From: Gigaspora margarita
Lineage: Eukaryota > Glomeromycota > Glomeromycetes > Diversisporales > Gigasporaceae
DNA: 64,000 bases
Assembly (NCBI GenBank): GCA_009809945.1
Contig: WTPW01001164.1
Location: forward strand, 84,575-148,574
Reading direction: 5' to 3'
The notes under the pieces are model-generated. The model did not search any database. It saw only the letters and a list, made by a program, of their open reading frames with translations, and was not told the origin of the DNA. Shown here piece after piece: positions 11,760 to 23,935 of the stretch; the first letter of the stretch is position 1, and every line of letters begins with the position of its first letter. The position numbers and the translations under genes were made by a program.

Positions 11760-12700
11760 AAAGTGCCAGGAAGTAACGGTTCTTTTCTCGCAAAGTGCCA
11801 GAATAAAATAAATTAATAAACCAAATTTTAAAAAAAAAAACAAAAACAAAAAAACAAAAACAAATTATGTCAAACGAAAAAATAAATAAAGTCCTAACTA
11901 AACCTTTATTTTTTTAAAGAAACATTCTTGGAAATTTAGAAATTGCTGGAGACATCGGTTGTGTGTTTTTGCAAAGCATCAAAATTTTGGGTAGGCTGCT
12001 GTGCAAGGTTTCGAATAGTTGTTTTTTCTTGCAAAGTGTTCTTGTAAAATGCCGAAATAAAAATAAAGTGAAAAAAAATAAAAAATAAATAAATAAAAAA
12101 AAAACAAAATGAAAACAAAAAAAATGAAACAAAAGCAAAAAATGAAACGAAAATAAGAAACAAAAAGTGAAAAAAAAACAAAATAGAAGATCTAATTATA
12201 AACAAAAGATCTAATCTGATCTTGTAGTACAGAATTTGAACATTATCGAACTATTTCAAAAAATTAGTCCAACACAATCCAGGTTACAGATTGGGTTGGT
12301 TTGCACAAGGTTTCAAAAAGTTGTTTGTTTTCTTGCAAAGATGTTCTTGTAAAGTGCCAAAATAAAAATAAAATAAAAAATAAATAAAATGAAAACAAAA
12401 AAAATAAAATAAAAACAAAGAAACGAAATGAAAACCAAAAAGCAAATCTGATCTTGTAGTACAGAATTTGAACTATTTTGAATAATTAGTCCAATGCATG
12501 ATCCAGGTTACACTGATCTACTGATCCTAGCTTGATTTAAAGAAGATCGAAATATTTCGTTATAATTTTCAAAATTTCTAATAAAATATAACAAAATTTT
12601 GATATTTGAAATATTCCGTTATATATTACATAATATTTTGCTTATAGTACGTTTTATAAGATCTTATGTAAGATTATGCTATTATAAATTTGCTGATATA

Positions 12701-13379
12701 CGTGCTATCTGAATATGCCATTTTTACCATCTCATTCCGTAAAATGTTCCTGTATATACCACATGATCTGTGCCATTTTGAGCATTTCTGACACCAACTC
12801 GTACTACTAGCTGTACCACTTTTCTTACAGGAGTGTGCTGTAACATCTGTCTTGTGATATTTGTTGAGTCGCAAAATTTGATATGGCATAATATTTGGCC
12901 TGTGTTGTAACATTGACTTCTGCCATAACAGATAATATCTCGCTTACAAATTAACAATGACTTATGTGGTAATATCTGGCATAATATTTTTATTGAAATA
13001 GCGAATCTATTCCCAAAGTTTACTCGAGCAATAATTGAAAATGATATTAAAATAGCATTATTGTAATTTTTCTATTCCGCAACTTTTCATATTTCCATAA
13101 TGATGTAACTTTTTTTTTATTGGTGTAATTTTTATTTTTTATTTATCCCCTGGCATTTTGCCATAATTTTTTGTATTGCCATTATTTTCTATATTAATAT
13201 AGCTATTGAAATAAGGTTATAACAAATGATACTTATTAATATCTATGGTATTATGCTATTATGCTACTTTTGACGTGACGATACGTCAATTGGATGTAAC
13301 TATACCAGTGTTTCAGCTGAACTTTCCAAAACAGAGTATCGATATCATCCAAAATCTGAAACTTACAATATTACCAAAA
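12701..13379. other. Intergenic, nothing recognised
   Basis: Short overlapping minus-strand frames at 12674-12957 disagree with each other and match nothing known to me. No gene called. Confidence 0.4.
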
Positions 13380-13530
13380 ATTCTGAAATGGCTGAAACCT
13401 CTGAAATGGATGAAACCATCCGTAACTGGGCAAACCAAAACTCCTGAAACCTCCAAAATGGGTAAAAACTTCTGAAACTGGGTGAAGCAGAAACTTCTGA
13501 AACTTCTGAAACTGTGTAAACCTTAGCAAA
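13380..13530 (+). repeat. Imperfect CTTCTGAAACTGGGT minisatellite
   Basis: The words CCTCTGAAATGG, CTCCTGAAACC, CTTCTGAAACTGGGTG and CTTCTGAAACTGTG recur every 10-25 bp. Frames through it are repeat-driven. Confidence 0.6.
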
Positions 13531-13981
13531 TAAAAAAATGTATCCCACAAACCTGAGAACCTTAATAATAATATAAATACCCCACAAACTCACGAACCCT
13601 TCGTGAATAAAAAACTGAAATGCAAAACATTCAAAATCTAGTGAATAAAATGGTTCTAATTATTTTTATGCTCACTATTCATATAATAAGAATTCTCATG
13701 ATTTGGATGTTGGTTGTTGGTTCTGAAGCCAGTTTTCATGAAGTTTCAGTTTAGCCTAAAAAACTCTCAACTGCATAAATTTTCTCGAACATGTGATGAA
13801 TGCGCTAATATTCTTTGAGCAATAAATTACAGTATGAGTATGAATTTTATTTGTTTCACTTTAACAATTGTATTTTAGGAGAATGTATAATTAACTGTAA
13901 TTATATAGTCATTCAATAAATTACTAAGATGAATATGAAGTTTATCATAATTCTTTTCACTTTAATAATTGTATTTTAGAC

Positions 13982-14472
13982 AGGTCCATATTATTTCACC
14001 AAAAATCATTTCACAGACACCCCATTTCACTGACAAATTATTCACTGACAAGTTCATTTTACTGACAGTTCATTTCACTGAAGCTCATTTCACCAACAAG
14101 TTTTTTTCTATACAGCACACTAACTTTAACACTAATTTTACCCTGATCCTAATGACAATGACCAGAATTACTTTGTCAGTGTAGATTTAATACCTCTATC
14201 CAGATTAATATATCCAGATATATACTATGTCATGTGATATAATATGATATAGTGTTTTTATATCCAGATATAAATAAATCCAGATTTATATTTATATCCA
14301 GATATATACTATAATAAAACCAGATTAATCCAGATATAAAAAATATATCTGAATAGAGGTATTAACTCTATGTTAGTGAAATGAACTGTCAGTAAAATGA
14401 GCTTTTCAGTCAATAATTTGTCAATGAAATGGGGTGTCTTTGAAGTGATTGTCAGTAAAATGTTTGCTACCT
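13982..14472. mobile_element. MULE-like MITE with long TIRs and 9-bp target duplication
   Basis: Arms of about 130-150 bp built of CATTTCACTGACAA-type words face each other. ATTTTAGAC immediately precedes the left end (13973-13981) and follows the right end (14473-14481), a perfect 9-bp duplication. Long TIRs plus 9-bp duplications are the Mutator-like hallmark. It is interrupted near its centre by another TIR element (14183-14369), and lacks coding sequence. Confidence 0.8.
14183..14369. mobile_element. Nested TIR element in the MULE-like MITE
   Basis: TTAATACCTCTATCCAGAT on the left faces TCTGAATAGAGGTATTAA on the right. Inside are repeats of TATCCAGATATA. The sister MITE at 59138-59456 lacks this insert, running straight from CTTTGTCAGTG to AAATGAGC, so it is younger than its host. 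Confidence 0.75.
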
Positions 14473-14481
14473 ATTTTAGAC

Positions 14482-16054
14482 AATATATCATTAACCATAA
14501 TTATTTAATCATTTAATAAAATTACCAGGATAAATACGATATTTAATTTGGTTATTTTAATGATTGTGTTATCTAATCATTCAATAAATTATTAGGGTGA
14601 GTATGATGTCTAATTCTGGTCACTTTGTTGATTGTTTTCAAGTCAATGTATGATTAATTATAATCATTTATTATAATTGAAAAGCATTCACATTATATGA
14701 TGCACAGTATTTATTTGAACTATGCCAGTAGCCAGCAGTGGTTTTATTGAAATTTGAAGAATTATGATTGAGAAGCGAGTAACTTATCTGTGTTAGCAGA
14801 GCAACAATTACTTTCTATGACAAACCAATCATAATTGTGCTAGGAGTCACTGTAGTATTGAAACAGTTAGGGTTATTCCCACCTGCTGAAGCAAGTTAGC
14901 TATAAATAAAGAAATGTACATGAAGAAACAATAGAAGTATGTATTTTCATCATGGAATGGGGTTGTACAAATTACATAAATTTCAATTCAAGAACCTACA
15001 GACCTGGCTACATTATTCCAATTCTTATACTTACCTAATATATTCAAATTCTTGATTTAATACATATACCATTGGCATATACTAACTTTATTTATCATTA
15101 CCATCCCTTTTCTCTGTTCTATTTCTAATTATCAGATGCATTGTTCTTACCTGTAATGGAGCCTTTGAGGCAAAGGGTCATGTGGCTGTTCTTCTTTTCA
15201 ATTATGTAATCTATTATTACTTCACATTAAATTTACTGCTGATATAATTCCTTAACCCTGGGCCAGAAGCATGGGCTAATATGCTAGTATTAGTTATAAA
15301 TGGTATCATTATATTAAGATTTATTATAAAAGTATAAATATTGCACTTTTTTGAGATTTGTTTCTTGGAAAAGCTGATATAATATACTGTATAGTCAATA
15401 ATATTTAAATTAAATACTTAATTAATATAATTTATTCAATTTTATTAGATCAAGAGCCATTGCTATATTGTACAACTTTATTACATCATTCATCAAAAAG
15501 GAAAAATGTGGTATATATAATGTAACTTAAAATTATTTAGATTATTTTAAAATAATATTATTTATTTTTAGATTTTATGCATATTTATTCTAATGAAAAT
15601 TTTGATTATGGTAAAATTATTCAAAAATGTGTCTAGTAAAATTTTATAAATTTACACCTAAAGATCTTAAAGCCTGTTATTTTATTGTATTAGTATGTAT
15701 TGGAACACACAATCATGTACTATTACCTAAAAAAAATTTCTGCAAATATAAAAGCAAATCTTCAAATATTAATTAATCAAACAATTAGTAAAAACAATAT
15801 AATTAATTCAAGAAATATTTACTCATATATATAATTATTTATTTATTAAATATTTATTAATTTAAATTTTATTAATAGTAGGATCTTTATGCACAATTTA
15901 TAAGCCTTAAATTAATGGACCTATTTTTAATCAGATAATATTGTAGATTATTTTTTTTTTGACCAAAAAACATAAATTACTGGGTCATTATTAATTATTT
16001 AGATAATTTAATAAAAGGATTTTTAAATCTGGAGCACTTTCAGATATTTATCAA
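14482..16054. other. Mostly unassigned; one decayed coding scrap
   Basis: At 15669-15728 the plus strand reads KACYFIVLVCIGTHNHVLLP, resembling the Cys/His GTHNH motif of transposon-encoded zinc-finger domains. Surrounding frames are full of stops. Nothing else recognised. Confidence 0.3.
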
Positions 16055-17045
16055 TTATTAAATCTCAGGAATGATGCTGAAATCAGATGATGCTGAAATC
16101 TACATAATCTCTATATTATTAGATTTTCTAAAATTTTTGAAAATTGTATAAACAATTGATCTATACTATGTAATTAAACCAATTAAATAGGGTCAATTAG
16201 AGTAGGTTAATTCAATATATGCCCAAATACTGCATAAATCACATTCTTGATATCTATATATAAAAGACCTTCTAACTGTATCAAAAACGTGACCCTAACC
16301 CTAACCCTAAACAGAAGCAATTTTTTTGTTAGTAGTTTTATAGATGCTCTTTGCCTCATAGTTAGTAGAGTTCCTCAAATTCAAATCAAATCAAATATTG
16401 GATCAATTTGAATTTGATCAAATCAAATTGACCCTGATTTGAATTTGATTTAATTCAAATATTTGGATTTGAATTTGATTTGAATTTGAATTTTTAATAG
16501 TAATTTTCAAATTAAATCAAATATTTGTCAAATCAAATCAAATTTGGCCAAATTTGAATTTGATCAAATCAAATATAGTCAAATTTGGATTTGAATTTGA
16601 TCAAATATTTGATTCAAATATTTGAAGATCAAATCAAATTGCAGAACCCTAATAGTTAGGGTTAGATTTAGGGTCATCTTTTTGATACAGTTAGAAGGTC
16701 TTTTATATATAGATATTAAGAATGTGATTTATATACTGACTAGTTAGAGCGCTGACATTTATTAGGTAATATTTTAGGGGGGTGGGGGGTCAAGAAAAAT
16801 CTTACCTTAGTTAGTTAGTTAAATTTGATTGGCTAAAATAAAATCTTACCTGGGGATGGGGGGTAAGCCCCTATAGTAAATAGATATTAGGTAATAAATA
16901 TCAGCGCCCTTATAGCATTCAATATAGTATAGATCTATTGTTTATATAATTTTTGAAAATTTTAGGAAATCTAATAATATGGAGATCACATGGATTTCAG
17001 CATAATCTGATTTTAGCATCATCCCTAACATTAAATAGTATTAAT
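16055..17045. repeat. Large concentric inverted repeat with telomere-like core
   Basis: Outer arms (16055-16180 and 16922-17045) share GATGCTGAAATC and ATATTATTAGATTT in inverted order. Inner arms (16235-16286 and 16682-16730) share AAAAGACCTTCTAACTGTAT. The centre starts CCCTAACCCTAACCCTAAAC (about 16293) and ends with the inverse TTAGGGTTAG (about 16653), enclosing CAAATCAAATTTGAATTTG-type palindromic repeats. A small MITE (16743-16915) interrupts only the right arm. Confidence 0.7.
16743..16915. mobile_element. Small MITE, ends TTAGAGCGCTGACATTTATT
   Basis: The left end GAGCGCTGACATTTATTA is mirrored on the right by AATAAATATCAGCGCCCTTA. The interior has GGGGGGTGGGGGG and GGGGATGGGGGG tracts around a TTGATTGGCTAAAAT word. 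It has no counterpart in the left arm of the larger inverted repeat. Confidence 0.65.
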
Positions 17046-17158
17046 AAATTACATATTATTATTTCAAAAATTTACAAAAATTTGCATCCTTATGGTCTAG
17101 AAATATTAGGTATTTTTCATTCTGTTAAAAACAATCATCCAGAATTAAAAAATTATAT

Positions 17159-18687
17159 TTAAGAGTAGGGTGAATGTAGATTATTTTTTATATAAAATCC
17201 GTTGCAAATATTTTTGTGTAACATCAATTACACAAATAGAAATCGAACAATAGAATCTTCTATGATATACGTACGTACACATATGTATAAACAAACGTAC
17301 AGACATACAAGCTATAGCAGCTAGAGACAATTTTGCACTACTTGTAAGGCAAGTAAATATAATTTTTATTGTATCTTATTTTATTTTATTATTTTTTTGA
17401 AAATAACTGAAAAAATTACTAGTTACACAAATCAACCTATATATCAATATAGATAAGTATACCCCTTTTTTTACTTTTTTTTTCTTTTTTTACTAAAAGC
17501 ATTTTTTCTTTTTTTTTTATATTTAGTTTCACCATCTTTGCTTGTTGATGCCTCTTTTTATCACTTTACCAGCATTTCTACTTCATCGCTTTCTGGTACT
17601 GTGCCATGTTGCATTCGCTATACTGTATTGCATTTTTTAGTGTGAGTTGGCCATGTTATATTGCAGTTTACTAGTGCACTGTCATGTTGAATTACTAGTT
17701 CGTGTTGACTTTTTTCTGTACTAGTATTTCAGCAGTGTCATTATATTGTTGATTTTTTTTGGCTTATTGTTTGTCTTTCCTTTGCTAGTGTTTAGGTTGT
17801 TGATGGTGTATAAAGTAATGACTAAGACAAGAGATTAGGGTTATGGATAGGTTTAGAGAGAGGGTTAGAATAGAATTAGGCCATAGAGTAGTTTAATAAC
17901 AAGGTTAGGGTCTGCGGGATTAGTGTAAAAGGTAGGGTCATGATTAGATAGTTGTGTGGATCTAGTTGAAGGTTAGAGTCAGGTTGGTGTTAAATGGTAA
18001 GGTAGATTTTATTATTAGATTGTAAAAATAGTTTGTGCATTATAAATAAATGTGAAATAAATACGAAATAAATATAAAATAAATTTTATATAATTTCATT
18101 AATAAACGGAACAGAGGAAAGACCTCTCTTTAAAAAAAAAATAAAATAAAAATAAATATAAAATAAATACAGTATAAAATACTGATACTTTATTGTTTAA
18201 AAACTTCAAAGTCTGGTTGTTAGGCGAGATTTTTTTTTAAAAAAAGATAGTACTATATATTATTATAAATTAAAAAAAATAAATTTATTAAAAAAAATAT
18301 TTATTTAATCATTTAATTTATTAAAGCTATATACTACGTACTGTATTATTACAATCATGTTTTAAAACATTTGCCATCCCTAATTTTGATTGGATAATTA
18401 TTTATTCTAAAATGTTGATTGAATAAAAAAAATTTTGTACTACCTAGACAAATTTCAATTAACCTAGGCAAATTTTATAATATATACACATAGGTTTTTT
18501 TAAAATGGTATAGGGCTTAAAGTTTACTACCATAAATAGAAGGATTTGATCTATGTACCACAAATTTTTGGCTAAAATTAATCGTTATTTAAAAAAGTTT
18601 TATTAGTGACATATTTGTAAAATACAGGTAAAAATTTTTTGCCCAACGATCCTATATGAAAATGATCTACATTCACCCTACCCTTAA
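17159..18687. mobile_element. TTAA-flanked TIR element (about 1.5 kb)
   Basis: Left TTAAGAGTAGGGTGAATGTA and right TACATTCACCCTACCCTTAA are inverted over about 36 bp, with TTAA at both outer edges and no symmetry beyond it. The ends resemble those of 29264-29781 (TTAAGGGTAGAGGATAC), whose TTAA duplication is supported by empty sites. The target is piggyBac-like, but I see no transposase; the interior has poly(T) and scattered TTAGGGT words. Confidence 0.65.
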
Positions 18688-18853
18688 CATATCGATATAT
18701 TTATTTGTTATAAATTTTATAATTAGATATAATACTGTAGATTTTTGAAAATTAGCTACCTTTTTTTGAACAATTTTAAATAAAAAAACTAGCAGTAGCT
18801 TATTTTTAGGGTATACAGATTTTAAAGATCTTATGCTCAATCAATAGAAGTAG

Positions 18854-19147
18854 AGGACCCCAGATATCTCTTATATAGGTGATAGCTAGATTTTGGCCAA
18901 TTTTGATCTAATTTGCTAAAAATGTCAAAATCTATTTACTTTAATAACTTCTAATCTAGTGATCAGAATTGAATAAACTTTTTTTGTTAGATGCACCTCA
19001 TAAAAGCTTCATTTTAAAAAAAGTTCATTCAAATTGGACCACTGGATACCAAGATAATTGCCAAAAGCTGTTTTTTGCTTCTCAAATTTTAGATGCTTTT
19101 GCTGAAAAATTTTAAGTATGACCTCTATACTAGATGTCCGGGGTCCT
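18854..19147. mobile_element. AGGACCCC-family TIR element (294 bp)
   Basis: Starts AGGACCCCAGATATCT and ends GATGTCCGGGGTCCT. The flanking 8-mers AGAAGTAG and ATAGGTAG agree at 6 of 8 positions, consistent with a decayed 8-bp duplication. Confidence 0.6.
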
Positions 19148-20428
19148 ATAGGTAGCTTATTATCAAATATTTAAAAAAATTTTCACATATGCTGTATTAA
19201 TTTGGAAATAGGCACATGTATACATATGTACAGTACGTACTAGAGCTCTGCAAGTCCCTTATAATATACTAGCACTTGTAGATCTCTAGTATGTACATAT
19301 ATTATGTATTGTATATTTATATTACAAGTGTAATATGCATATTGTATTGTATATAAATTGGTTAATATATGCTGCTTGTATTCAACATTTTTAATTTAAA
19401 AATTTTCTGACTTACAATATTGTAGTTTTTATTTTTTAAATTTTAATTTTTTTTTTATTTTTTAAAACTTTTTTTATTTTTTTATTTTTTTGCTTATATA
19501 ATTTTATATTATTTTGTGTTATACTAAAATGCACCTATGGTATTTTACACTATGTTACACAAAACTATTAGAATAGCCAATCAAAATTTAAGGTTAGTTG
19601 TAATGTAAAATTTTGTTTTTTTTGTTTAATTTTTAAAAAAAATATTCATATCTCAAAATTTTGCTTATGAAACCAACTTTGGGGCTTTAATAAAAAAAAT
19701 TTCTTGCTAAATTTTGTACATACTAGAGGTAATCCATTGATCTGCAATCCAATGATCCGTTCAATATGCAAGTTGCAGATCATTTGTTCATTCCGTTCAA
19801 AATTCATTCAATCTGGTTAATAAAACACTGTTTATTAAAGGTTTATTTATTTATTTAATATTGAGCCAAAAAAATACATGTCTTAAATAATTCTGCTAAA
19901 AAACATTACTATCAAATTTTATTCATCAAACTGTGGATTCCAGATTATTATCCATTCGATCTGTTCAAAATTTGCGAATTGTTGATCAACCGTATGAATA
20001 AGGATTTGTTTTTGTGTAATCTGGATGATCTGGATTTGAATGGATCACATGACTAGTACATACTAATGTCTCAATAAAATCCCAGGCTTTACTCTAACCC
20101 TAAAGTAATCAAAATTTATTTTTTGTTTTATAAAAATTTATTTTTTTGTTTTTGTTATACAGATTTGCAAATCTAATTTACCCATAGTAGTAAAACACTA
20201 TAAGTGCATTTTATAATAATTGATTATTTTTATTAATTCATTATTTTATTATTTATTTATTTTATTTATTTATTTATTTAGGTATTTTTTATAGATATAT
20301 AAATAGTTAGATGGGGTGGATAGGTGGAACAAATGGATCTTTTATGGGTAGATACATATATATATGCAATGTAAAGAATAAAAAGTAAATTTCTGGCTAT
20401 TCCCAATTATTGAATTACTAGAAATTTA
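19148..20428. other. Intergenic, nothing recognised
   Basis: AT-rich with poly(T) near 19440-19490. 19740-20045 carries ATCCATTGATCTG and GGATCACATGAC words that may be a very decayed repeat. No gene. Confidence 0.4.
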
Positions 20429-20611
20429 CAGCCTACTCCTGCAATAGTCACACCTGAAATAGTTACATTTTCTTGAGACTATATACCAATCATTTGCAGT
20501 AATATAAAATTAACTCTCATTATAATCATATGATGTGACTATTATTATGTTTCTCTCACTATAGTCACATCAAGTTTCTGCTAGATAGTGTAACTTAGTG
20601 GGAGTAGACTG
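20429..20611. mobile_element. TA-flanked pogo-like MITE (183 bp)
   Basis: Starts CAGCCTACTCCTGCAATAG and ends the inverse way with TGGGAGTAGACTG, TA on each side. The subterminal AGTCACACC word resembles the CAGTCA MITEs at 50160, 58384 and 36538. Confidence 0.6.
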
Positions 20612-22074
20612 TACTTTTTATTCCTACTATTGCACATCTGCACTAGAGATGCGATTGGTTATCAGATTTTTATTATTAAATTAAACTAGTAAATATCTAG
20701 ATTGCATCTCTAGTAGCAACAACAAAAGGGATAGCTTATTTTTGAACAAAAAATTTTATTATTGTTTTGGTTTGAAAAAGCAAGATTACTTATTTTTGGG
20801 TAAAACAAGTTTTTAGGTTTTTTGTTCAAAAACAGGAGTAGCTTATTTTTTGAGTAGCTTAATTTTAGTAATTTAATTAATTAAGGGAACTGTTATTGCC
20901 ACCTCCTATTTTGTTAATACCAACTCATATTTAGCCTCTGACCCTTCCAACTAGTTATATATAATATAGTATAGGATAACATTACATAAAAAGAAATTTA
21001 AAGCAACCACTCATCTTGCCAAAAAATCAAAATTTTATATAAAAAATTACCTCCCATGCTTTAAAAGTTTTTCTTGAACAATTTTACTACATATTTTCTA
21101 GTATTTAATTTTAATACAAATGCTAACCTTTTTTTTTTTTTTGAATGCCAAAATTGAACCTTTATTTAAATAAAAATAATATAAATTTATATTTAAATAT
21201 TTCAGAACTACATTTGTATTATTGTAATCAGGTATCCAATATGATATTATGCCTTCTATTTTCTATAAATGCTATGATTAATTGTTTCAAATTAATTGAC
21301 TAGCTAGAATAGGTTGGAGAAAACCTTAGGTATATGCTTTGGCATTAGTGTACAGTTTGTTAGAGAGTAACCTTGTAGAAATCAATTTTCTATAAAAGAA
21401 GAGTAATCTATATGAGATATATTTGATGAGGATGTGGTTGTTGTATTAAATATATTTGGAAGAATATATTTTCTTTTTTTTTATTTTTGAGCTAATATTG
21501 TGAGTATGTTCCTATTGGCAGTATTGTATATTTTGACTATCCACAGCCTTTTTTGGCTTGTCTGTATCAAAAATTGTCCAAACATCCAAGATTGTCCAAA
21601 GCTTGTTCAGGCTTTAATAATTAATAAATTTATCTATAAAATATATAACTATATATTTTTTTAGGTGTTGAACACATTCTAGTTAAAATTAAAATAGGTT
21701 ATTTTAATAAAATTTTAAATAATTTTACTTTATTTAATTGTCCAAAATTGTCCAAATTATTGTCCAAAGCTGTTCTGTAACAACACTGCCTATTGGTGTT
21801 GAGCTATATTTTGTAAAGATCAAATAATATTTTGGAACCAATCCAAAAGATTATTTAACAAAGTAATAAGAAATAATTTAGTTTGTTTAGTATTAAGTTG
21901 TTTAATATTTTCAAAAACATAAGAAAAAAAGATTCCAATAATATAGTATAGAAGAAAGTTATATTGTGGATTAAGTATATTAATATAGAGTAAAGAAATA
22001 TAGTAGTAATTTTGAGAGAAGTAAGTGTATCAGTGATTATACTTGTTATAGTTTGCTGAATATAATTGTTAGGT
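20612..22074. other. Intergenic, nothing recognised
   Basis: The word TAGCTTATTTTT recurs at 20735-20860 and matches the repeat at 22786-23590. 21590-21780 repeats TTGTCCAAA. No gene. Confidence 0.4.
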
Positions 22075-22520
22075 GAGGGCCATTAATCACTGATTAGGAT
22101 TTTACTAAGTAGCTGACCCCCATCTGAAATACTTATTTTTGCAAGTGATACAAACCCAAAAAGGAAATTCGACGTAAAAATAAACTAAGTTCATGAAATT
22201 AAAAAGTTAGGGTTAGGACATTAGGGTTAGAGGCTATAGTAATAAATAATTAGGTTTTATATATAAAATTTTATTTCCATCATTTTTAATTAGTGCCCCA
22301 AGACAGGTTTAAACATTCATTTCTTGTATTTTTTCTTTTTTCAGTTTTTTTGTATTTTTCTTCACTTTGCTCACATGTTGGACTAATTTAGGATCATCAC
22401 ATTTTACGTTCTCCGATTGGTTAATTTTCTGTTTTGGGTTTGTATCACTTACACAAATAAGTGCACGCACCCTGACCCACCTCCTGATAATTTTCCAAGA
22501 ATTTGATTGGTTAAAATTTT
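22075..22520. repeat. GAGGGCCATT repeat, copy with nested insertion
   Basis: GAGGGCCATTAATCACTGAT, AGTAGCTGACCCCCA and CAAGAATTTGATTGGTTAAA match 44010-44092, but here the copy is split by a TIR element at 22130-22462. Confidence 0.65.
22130..22462. mobile_element. TIR element nested in the GAGGGCCATT repeat
   Basis: ACTTATTTTTGCAAGTGATA on the left and TATCACTTACACAAATAAGT on the right are inverted (about 33 bp, through CAAACCCAAAA). The related copy at 44010-44092 runs on without it, giving an empty-site comparison. Confidence 0.7.
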
Positions 22521-22554
22521 ATAATATATAACATATATAAAAATATTGAATATT

Positions 22555-22785
22555 GAATAACTTTTGATCTAATAGTCTAATTTACATGATTTAACTACCA
22601 AAATGTTCAGCTCAATGAGACAATCCTAACAAACCTGAAATAATCAAAATCCAATTACAGGATCCCAGGATTATTCAATTTTTATGTGATTTTAATAGTG
22701 ATTTTTAAAATTATTAAGTAAAATTTTTTAATATTGAATAACTTTTGAGTCACTAGTCCATTTTGGATAATTTAACTACTGTATA
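22555..22785. repeat. GTCTC-core repeat family, decayed copy
   Basis: Two AATAACTTTTGA starts (22556 and 22735), ACTACCAAAATGTTCAGC and CAATGAGACAATCC place it with the copies at 10.5, 44.6, 58.7 and 62.9 kb. Confidence 0.55.
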
Positions 22786-23590
22786 TTGCTAAAATAAGCT
22801 ATCTCCAAAAGTAAGCTACCTCTGAAAATAAGCTATCTCTGAAAATAAGCTACTCCTCTTTTGGTCAAGAAATGCAAAAACATCTTTGACCCAAAAATAA
22901 GCTACTCTACTATCAATAAAAGTTGCTACATAGTAAAGTCTAAATTTTACTAAGCAAATTGATTAAAATCGCTTAAGTAAACTTTTTAAAAGATCAAAAT
23001 ACATATACTCTAAAATTTACAATAAAATTAAAGAACTTTTTATTACCATATATGCTTGAAAATAAGCATTCCCTGAAAATAAGCAACCCTCTGCTTTTTT
23101 CAAAAATCTTAAAAAATCTGTTAACAGTCACTATATATATAATTCTAAATTTTACTAAGTAAACCTTCAAATGTACAATTAAGTAAAGTTGTTCAGGGTA
23201 TCAAATTACATCTATAGTAAAAATTTGGTATTATTTGGGCAACTTTTTATTAGTATATTTTTTAATTTTTCAAAAAATTCAACAATTCAAAAATAAGCAA
23301 CCTCTGTATGTTTTGTGTAATATTTTTGCCCAAAAAAGGGTGCATATATGGTAATTGGATTTTAATTTTTATATTCAACAAAAAGATTAAAATTTTATTA
23401 ACAAAATATATTCATTAATCATAAAAATTAAAAGCTAAATAATAAAAAGTGATTAAACTTTCAGACTTTCAAATAAGTTTACTTAAGCGCCAATAACTGA
23501 TTTAAATAATAAAATTAGACTTTACTATGTAAGAACTATTGGTAATTGACCAAAAATCTTAAAATTATATATATATAATAATAACATATA
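22786..23590. repeat. AAATAAGC-rich repeat, related to 44093-44560
   Basis: AAATAAGCTA and AAATAAGCAACC words recur, with TAAGTAAACTT. Blocks at 22865-23070 and 23360-23580 match 44093-44290 and 44290-44540, so the 44-kb copy lacks about 300 bp. The ends TACTGTATATTG and GCATATATGGTA may be weak inverted termini of an inner part. Confidence 0.5.
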
Positions 23591-23935
23591 TAGAAAAACC
23601 TTATTTCCTTGCTATTTCCACTATAGTTATACAAGAATTTCTATTTTTAGCATTTAATTTAATATATTATAAAATTTAACTTTGTCTTAATTTTTTTTTG
23701 TATTATAACTAAGACCTTGCTCTTTTCATTTATTAAATTTAATATTATTATATGCAGGAGAGAATAATATAACTACAACTATGAGAAAAAAGAAACTTAG
23801 ATTTTATGATGGCCTTTTACTACTAATTAATCTTTATCCAAGGCCTAACTATTAGCTGAACAAGGTTATTTATAAAATAACTTGTCAAACTTTTAAATAA
23901 AAATCGTTAACATCAATAACCTTATCCCATCTAAC
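23591..23935. other. Intergenic, nothing recognised
   Basis: Plain AT-rich sequence with no frame or repeat identified. Confidence 0.4.

Larger units (their letters stand above)
10064..12700 (-). mobile_element. TIR element of the GCACTTTGCAAGAA-rich family, copy A
   Basis: Ends carry CATCAGTGAATTATATATAT then GTAATCTTACGTAAGAT on the left and the inverse on the right (AAATTTGCTGATA). The body is the reverse complement of 60550-62359. The interior repeats TTCTTGCAAAGTGCC-type words and poly(A)/(T) tracts and contains a 365-bp N gap. It also holds a nested TIR element at 10456-11055, which partly explains its greater length. No transposase is visible; the frames spanning the Ns are artefacts. 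Confidence 0.7.

Noticed and set aside
11227-11849. Long minus-strand frames of 188 and 157 codons
   Set aside because: Both consist mainly of unknown residues across the 365-N gap.
11914-12205. Phe-rich minus-strand frames
   Set aside because: Translation of poly(A)/(T) tracts in TIR copy A; the same happens at 60890-61135.
14187-14365. TTAA target duplication for the nested element
   Set aside because: The inverted match continues outside TTAA (TAGA and CTCTA), so TTAA is probably part of the terminus.
16953-17162. 69-codon frame
   Set aside because: Starts in the arm of the large inverted repeat and ends at a transposon edge; the end (HPYGLEILGIFHSVKNNHPE) looks faintly protein-like but is not enough.
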